From Pseudomonas sp. NFIX28 (GTDB taxonomy: Bacteria > Pseudomonadota > Gammaproteobacteria > Pseudomonadales > Pseudomonadaceae), in contig NZ_FNPW01000010.1 in assembly GCF_900107395.1 (NCBI RefSeq), positions 124,001-188,000 of the forward strand: 64,000 nt of DNA. The letters run 5' to 3'. Numbering within the stretch: the first letter of the stretch is position 1; the number at the start of each line of letters is the position of its first letter. Below, one piece after another: positions 60,336 to 64,000 of the stretch. Position numbers and translations under genes: made by a program. The notes beneath the pieces were generated by a model that saw only the letters and a program-made list of their open reading frames with translations, was not told the origin of the DNA and ran no database searches.

Positions 60336-60874
60336 CGCGGTATCTCCTCACACAAAGCAGGTGATGGCCTCAGGCGGAGGCTCTTGTTATTGCCATCATT
60401 CTCACGCGGGAGACGGGCTTTGTAATGACAGAGCAATTGCCATGCCTAAAATTGAATGGCTATTCAATAACTCCTGAAAACGACGTCGCGATGCGTCTAT
60501 TTAAGCCGCGCGCAATGTGCGGGTTATCCGTGTCGAATCGGTCGCGAAGCGCCCTGGCCCGGTGGCTGTGAGCAAATCGGTAGCACTTGTGGGAATGGCG
60601 AGAAACGTCCCGGGAAAAGAGTGTCACCGCAAGCACAGGTGGGCGTTCAGCCCAGGCCAGGGAAAAACCTGACCGATGAGCCTGTGGACTTACCTGTTTG
60701 CGACGCTCCAAAAGGTGGCGAGGGCGTCGCGGGGTGTTCAATTTATGAGCAGCGGGTTGGAAATGGCGGTGGATGATCTGGCGTCATCGCGGGCAAGCCT
60801 CGCTCCTACGGAATGCGTTCGTAGGAGCGAGGCTTGCCCGCGATGGACTGCGCAGCAGTCCCGCTGTTAAAGCA
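60336..60874. other. gbdR upstream region, non-coding
   Basis: 539 bp with no credible gene. A 93-codon open frame on the minus strand at 60460-60741 lacks a ribosome site and recognisable features. It should contain the gbdR promoter; I could not place sigma-70 or sigma-54 elements with confidence. The right end is a REP pair. Confidence 0.5.
60786..60845. repeat. REP pair, type A
   Basis: Inverted pair CGCGGGCAAGCCTCGCTCC / GTAGGAGCGAGGCTTGCC just past the sdaB stop. Confidence 0.85.
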
Positions 60875-62251
60875 TCAACACTCCACGGCGCTGACCGCCA
60901 GCCCACCACGCGATGTCTCTTTATATTTGTCATGCATATCGGCCCCGGTATCGCGCATGGTGCGGATCACCCGGTCCAGGGAAATGAAATGCTGGCCGTC
61001 GCCACGCAGGGCCATTTGCGCGGCGTTGATGGCTTTCACCGCGGCGATCGCGTTGCGCTCGATGCACGGCACCTGCACCAGGCCGCCGACCGGGTCGCAG
61101 GTCAGGCCGAGGTTATGCTCCAGGCCGATTTCCGCGGCGTTGCACAGCTGCTCCGGCGAGGCCCCGAGAATCTCCGCCAGGCCGGCGGCGGCCATGGCGC
61201 AGGCCGAACCCACCTCGCCCTGGCAGCCGACTTCAGCGCCGGAGATCGACGCGTTCTTTTTACAGAGGATGCCCACCGCCGCCGCACCGAGGAAAAAGTC
61301 CACGACGTTGGCGTCGGTGACGTCCTCGCTGAAGCGCATGAAGTAATGCAGCACCGCCGGGATGATCCCCGCCGCGCCGTTGGTCGGCGCCGTCACCATG
61401 CGCCCGCCGGCGGCGTTTTCCTCGTTCACCGCCAGGGCGAACAGGTTGACCCACTCCATGGCCGACAGGGTCGAGCCGATCACGTTGGGTTTGTTCAGCT
61501 CTTGCAGGCTGCGGTGCAACTTGGCCGCGCGGCGGCGCACATTGAGCCCGCCGGGCAGGATGCCTTCGTGCTTCAGGCCCTGCTCGACGCAATCCTGCAT
61601 GGCCTGCCAGAGCTTCATCAGGCCGGCGCGGATTTCCTCTTCGGAGCGCCAGACCTTTTCGTTGGCCATCATCAGTTCGGCCACCCGCAGGTTGTGCTGG
61701 CGGCACAGGCTCAGCAGCTCCACGGCGCTGGAAAAGTCGTAAGGCAATTCGGTGCGGTCCAGGTCCACCACGCCGCTGCTGGCCTGGGCCTGGTCGACGA
61801 CAAAACCGCCGCCCACCGAATAGTAGGTATCGCGGTGCAGCTCCCCGCCTTCGCCTTCGGCCACCAGGGTCATGGCGTTGGGGTGGAACGGCAGGTTCTC
61901 GTCGATCAGCAGCATGTCGCGCGCCCAGACGAAGGGGACCGGCAGGCGGTTGTCCAGCAGCAAGGTATTGGTTTCGCGCAGGGTCTCGATGCGGCGGCCG
62001 ATCTGCGATGGATCGATCGCATCCGGCCATTCGCCCATCAGCCCCATGATGACCGCGTTGTCGCTGCCGTGGCCGATGCCGGTGGCCGACAGCGAACCGT
62101 ACAGCCGGACCTCGACGCGACGCACCTGGCCCAGCTGGTCTTTCTCGCGCAGGGCCTGGACGAACAGCGCCGCGGCGCGCATGGGGCCGACGGTGTGTGA
62201 ACTGGAGGGGCCGATGCCGATTTTGAACAGGTCGAAAACACTGATTGCCAT
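60875..62251 (-). CDS. sdaB: L-serine ammonia-lyase (iron-sulfur, single-chain)
   Basis: 458 aa, alpha and beta domains fused as in E. coli SdaA/SdaB. SSSHTVGPMRAA (about 16-27) and the cysteines of ILCKKNASISGAEVGCQGEVGSACAM form the 4Fe-4S site. It deaminates L-serine to pyruvate, the last step that brings betaine-derived carbon into central metabolism. ATG 62251 follows GAGG. Divergent from cbcX. Confidence 0.95.
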   Translation of the reverse strand: MAISVFDLFKIGIGPSSSHTVGPMRAAALFVQALREKDQLGQVRRVEVRLYGSLSATGIGHGSDNAVIMGLMGEWPDAIDPSQIGRRIETLRETNTLLLDNRLPVPFVWARDMLLIDENLPFHPNAMTLVAEGEGGELHRDTYYSVGGGFVVDQAQASSGVVDLDRTELPYDFSSAVELLSLCRQHNLRVAELMMANEKVWRSEEEIRAGLMKLWQAMQDCVEQGLKHEGILPGGLNVRRRAAKLHRSLQELNKPNVIGSTLSAMEWVNLFALAVNEENAAGGRMVTAPTNGAAGIIPAVLHYFMRFSEDVTDANVVDFFLGAAAVGILCKKNASISGAEVGCQGEVGSACAMAAAGLAEILGASPEQLCNAAEIGLEHNLGLTCDPVGGLVQVPCIERNAIAAVKAINAAQMALRGDGQHFISLDRVIRTMRDTGADMHDKYKETSRGGLAVSAVEC

Positions 62252-62482
62252 GACTGCGAAACTCCTCGATGAGCACACGCCGGGCGCTAAAAACGCCCGG
62301 TGGCGAAGCTGCTACGCTCAAGCAGTAATCCGCCGAGATAAGCGCATCATCAGGCTTTTGCAGTGTCGCTCGACGTCTCACACCGACTCACTCATGCCCA
62401 CCAACGCCGTGGCCCGCCGACCTGCGGTTGTGGCCGTTTTTTTGCGGTTCAGACGGGCAGAAAGTGCTGAAAAAAGCTGTAA

Positions 62483-62529
62483 GCGACCTCACCGACACTG
62501 GATGCGACCCTCCCTGTACTGGATACGAC
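62483..62529 (+). promoter_or_regulatory. Three-fold GCGAC half-site array upstream of cbcX
   Basis: Cores GCGAC at 62483, GCGAC at 62504 and ACGAC at 62525, each 21 bp apart. The last two are embedded in longer matching blocks (CTGGATGCGACCC and CTGGATACGACGC, each followed by CCTGT). Clear direct repeats in the 427-bp divergent sdaB-cbcX region; GbdR is the natural candidate. The rest of the gap shows no gene. Confidence 0.55.
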
Positions 62530-62678
62530 GCACCCTGTAGGCGTCAGATTTTCACTGGTACATGATCAGTCTCGACTCGATTGCAAGGCACTGTGGTAGA
62601 GCTGTCCCACTCGCCCCAACCGCAACACTTATAAGTGCGGTCAGACACACCGCCAGAAAACATCCAGGAGTCCACCCC

Positions 62679-63626
62679 ATGAAAGGTTCCCCGTCGTTGT
62701 TGTTGGCCGCCATGCTGAGTCTGCCGCTTCTGGCGCACGCCGCAGAACCGGCGCAATGCAGCACCGTAAACTTCTCCGATGTCGGCTGGACCGACATCAC
62801 CGTCACCACCGCAACCACCAGCGTCGTGCTCGACGCACTGGGCTACAAGACCAAGACCACGATGATTTCCGTGCCGGTGACCTACAAGTCGCTGGCCGAT
62901 GGCAAGAACATGGACGTGTTCCTCGGCAACTGGATGCCGACCATGGAAAACGACATCAAGCCCTACCGCGATGCCGGCACCGTGGAAACCATCCGCGCCA
63001 ACCTGGAGAACGCCAAGTACACCCTGGCGGTCCCGGAAGAGCTGTACAACAAGGGCCTGAAGGATTTCGCCGACATCGCCAAGTTCAAGAAGGAACTGGA
63101 CGGCAAGATCTACGGCATCGAGCCGGGTAACGACGGCAACCGCATGATCCAGAGCATGATCGACAAGAACGCCTTCGGCCTGAAAGACGCCGGCTTCAAG
63201 GTGGTCGAGTCCAGCGAGGCGGGCATGCTGTCGCAGGTCGAGCGCGCGCAACGGCGCAGCAGCGCGGTGGTATTCCTGGGCTGGGAACCGCACCCGATGA
63301 ACACCCGTTTCAAGATGAAGTACCTGACCGGCGGCGACGAGTTCTTCGGCCCCAACTACGGCCAGGCGACCATCTACACCAACACCCGCAAGGGCTACGC
63401 CGAGGAATGCAGCAACGTCGGTCAGTTGCTGAAGAATCTGTCGTTCACCTTGAACATGGAAAGCACCCTGATGGGGAATGTCCTGGACGACAAGATGAAG
63501 CCCGAGGCGGCCGCCAAGGCCTGGCTGAAGAAAAACCCCGAGGTACTCGCTACCTGGCTCGCTGGCGTGACCACCATTGACGGTAAACCTGGCCTGGAGG
63601 CCGTGAAAGCCAAGCTGGCCAATTAA
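62679..63626 (+). CDS. cbcX: Choline/betaine/carnitine ABC-transporter substrate-binding protein CbcX
   Basis: 315 aa with signal peptide (LLLAAMLSLPLLAHA). ProX/ChoX-like fold: FSDVGWTDITVTTATTSVVLDALGY, FLGNWMPTM, YGIEPGNDGNRMIQ and FLGWEPHPMN. The aromatic ligand-box residues match CaiX, so the two are paralogs with different ligand preference. AGGAG lies ahead of ATG 62679. First gene of cbcXWV. Confidence 0.94.
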   Translation: MKGSPSLLLAAMLSLPLLAHAAEPAQCSTVNFSDVGWTDITVTTATTSVVLDALGYKTKTTMISVPVTYKSLADGKNMDVFLGNWMPTMENDIKPYRDAGTVETIRANLENAKYTLAVPEELYNKGLKDFADIAKFKKELDGKIYGIEPGNDGNRMIQSMIDKNAFGLKDAGFKVVESSEAGMLSQVERAQRRSSAVVFLGWEPHPMNTRFKMKYLTGGDEFFGPNYGQATIYTNTRKGYAEECSNVGQLLKNLSFTLNMESTLMGNVLDDKMKPEAAAKAWLKKNPEVLATWLAGVTTIDGKPGLEAVKAKLAN

Positions 63627-63640
63627 GTAACTCGCTTACG

Positions 63641-63662
63641 CCGGGCGGGCTCGCCTGCCCGG
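63641..63662 (+). other. Intercistronic hairpin between cbcX and cbcW
   Basis: Stem CCGGGCGGGC / GCCTGCCCGG (one G-T pair) with a very short loop and no T-run, 14 bp after the cbcX stop. Fits a role in keeping binding-protein mRNA above permease mRNA. Confidence 0.6.
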
Positions 63663-63696
63663 GCTGTTCATTCCTTGCATGCGGACGTTCAATACC

Positions 63697-64000
63697 ATGC
63701 TTATCGATCAGAAAATCCCTTTAGGCCAGTACATCGCTGCCTTCGTTGAATGGTTGACGCAACACGGCGCCAACACATTCGATGCGATCGCATCGACCCT
63801 GGAAACGATGATCCACGGCGTGACGTTTGCGCTGACCTGGTTCAACCCGCTGGCCTTGATCGGCCTGATTGCCCTGCTGGCGCACATCATTCAACGCAAA
63901 TGGGGCCTGACGGCCTTTGTCGTGCTGTCCTTCCTGCTGATCCTCAACCTGGGCTACTGGCAGGAAACCATGGAAACCCTGGCCCAGGTGCTGTTCGCCA
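63697..64000 (+). CDS. cbcW: Choline/betaine/carnitine ABC permease CbcW, N-terminal part (cut by window edge)
   Basis: The first 101 residues are present. MLIDQKIPLGQYIAAFVEWLTQHG is an amphipathic lead, followed by spans ALTWFNPLALIGLIALLAHII and LTAFVVLSFLLILNLGYW. This resembles ProW/OpuAB-type permeases, which import betaines with an ATPase (CbcV, expected next). It continues beyond the window. Confidence 0.9.
   Translation, partial: MLIDQKIPLGQYIAAFVEWLTQHGANTFDAIASTLETMIHGVTFALTWFNPLALIGLIALLAHIIQRKWGLTAFVVLSFLLILNLGYWQETMETLAQVLFA

Noticed and set aside
60460..60741. 93-codon minus-strand frame upstream of gbdR as a gene
   Set aside because: No ribosome site, no domain, Arg/His-rich translation typical of non-coding DNA.

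Overview
The window is chromosomal DNA from a Pseudomonas, most likely the P. fluorescens group (P. protegens/chlororaphis-like). Support comes from the high G+C content, strong third-position bias that creates long antisense shadow ORFs, dozens of Pseudomonas REP/REPIN repeats of two families, and gene content that follows the P. aeruginosa glycine betaine/carnitine block (about PA5377 to PA5421) and the creBCD neighbourhood. No rRNA, tRNA, insertion sequence, prophage or CRISPR was seen.

Left part (1-25.9 kb). A broken TOBE-domain gene runs off the left edge. It is followed by a Tat-exported PhoX phosphatase, stress kinase SrkA, exporter RarD, an ACT-domain regulator and malate synthase G (glcB, with its own terminator). 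Next come a stand-alone receiver protein, a cNMP/CBS/nucleotidyltransferase protein overlapping a DnaQ-like exonuclease, and an iron cell-surface-signalling cassette (ECF sigma, FecR anti-sigma, STN-containing TonB receptor, PepSY reductase, tiny membrane protein). This part ends with a GST, creD-creC-creB, a retropepsin-like protease, an acyltransferase, a DUF2780 protein and an unknown small exported protein.

Right part (25.9-64 kb). This is an almost complete pathway for quaternary amines. CbcX/CbcW (choline/betaine/carnitine ABC importer) and CaiX supply substrate. Gamma-butyrobetaine dioxygenase makes carnitine. CdhA, CdhC and CdhB convert carnitine to glycine betaine. GbcA/GbcB give dimethylglycine; DgcA/DgcB with a dedicated ETF pair give sarcosine; SoxBDAG gives glycine. 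GlyA makes serine, and SdaB deaminates serine to pyruvate. FdhA and PurU handle formaldehyde and formyl-tetrahydrofolate from the demethylations. Two amidotransferase-like AraC regulators, GbdR and CdhR, sit in the block. Five promoter regions here contain GCGAC-type half-sites, mostly about 20-22 bp apart, which I propose as the shared regulatory code. Small inserts in the block include a toxin-antitoxin pair with a nested palindromic operator, an LprI-like protein, a DUF3010 protein and an AAC(6')-like acetyltransferase.

The most unusual structure is non-coding. The 850-bp gap after gbcA carries four tandem, diverged copies of an element with rigid geometry: a T-run, then 60-61 bp to a perfect DnaA box TTATCCACA, then 26 bp to an inverted degenerate box. 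Two more copies lie downstream of rarD, at 4.56-4.77 kb. I read this as a candidate DnaA-binding (titration or reactivation) element or an undescribed intergenic repeat family. Other non-coding structures are a 99-bp tandem array between creC and creD, a 103-bp triplication that captured the end of a gene, and REPINs in nearly every gap of the betaine operons.
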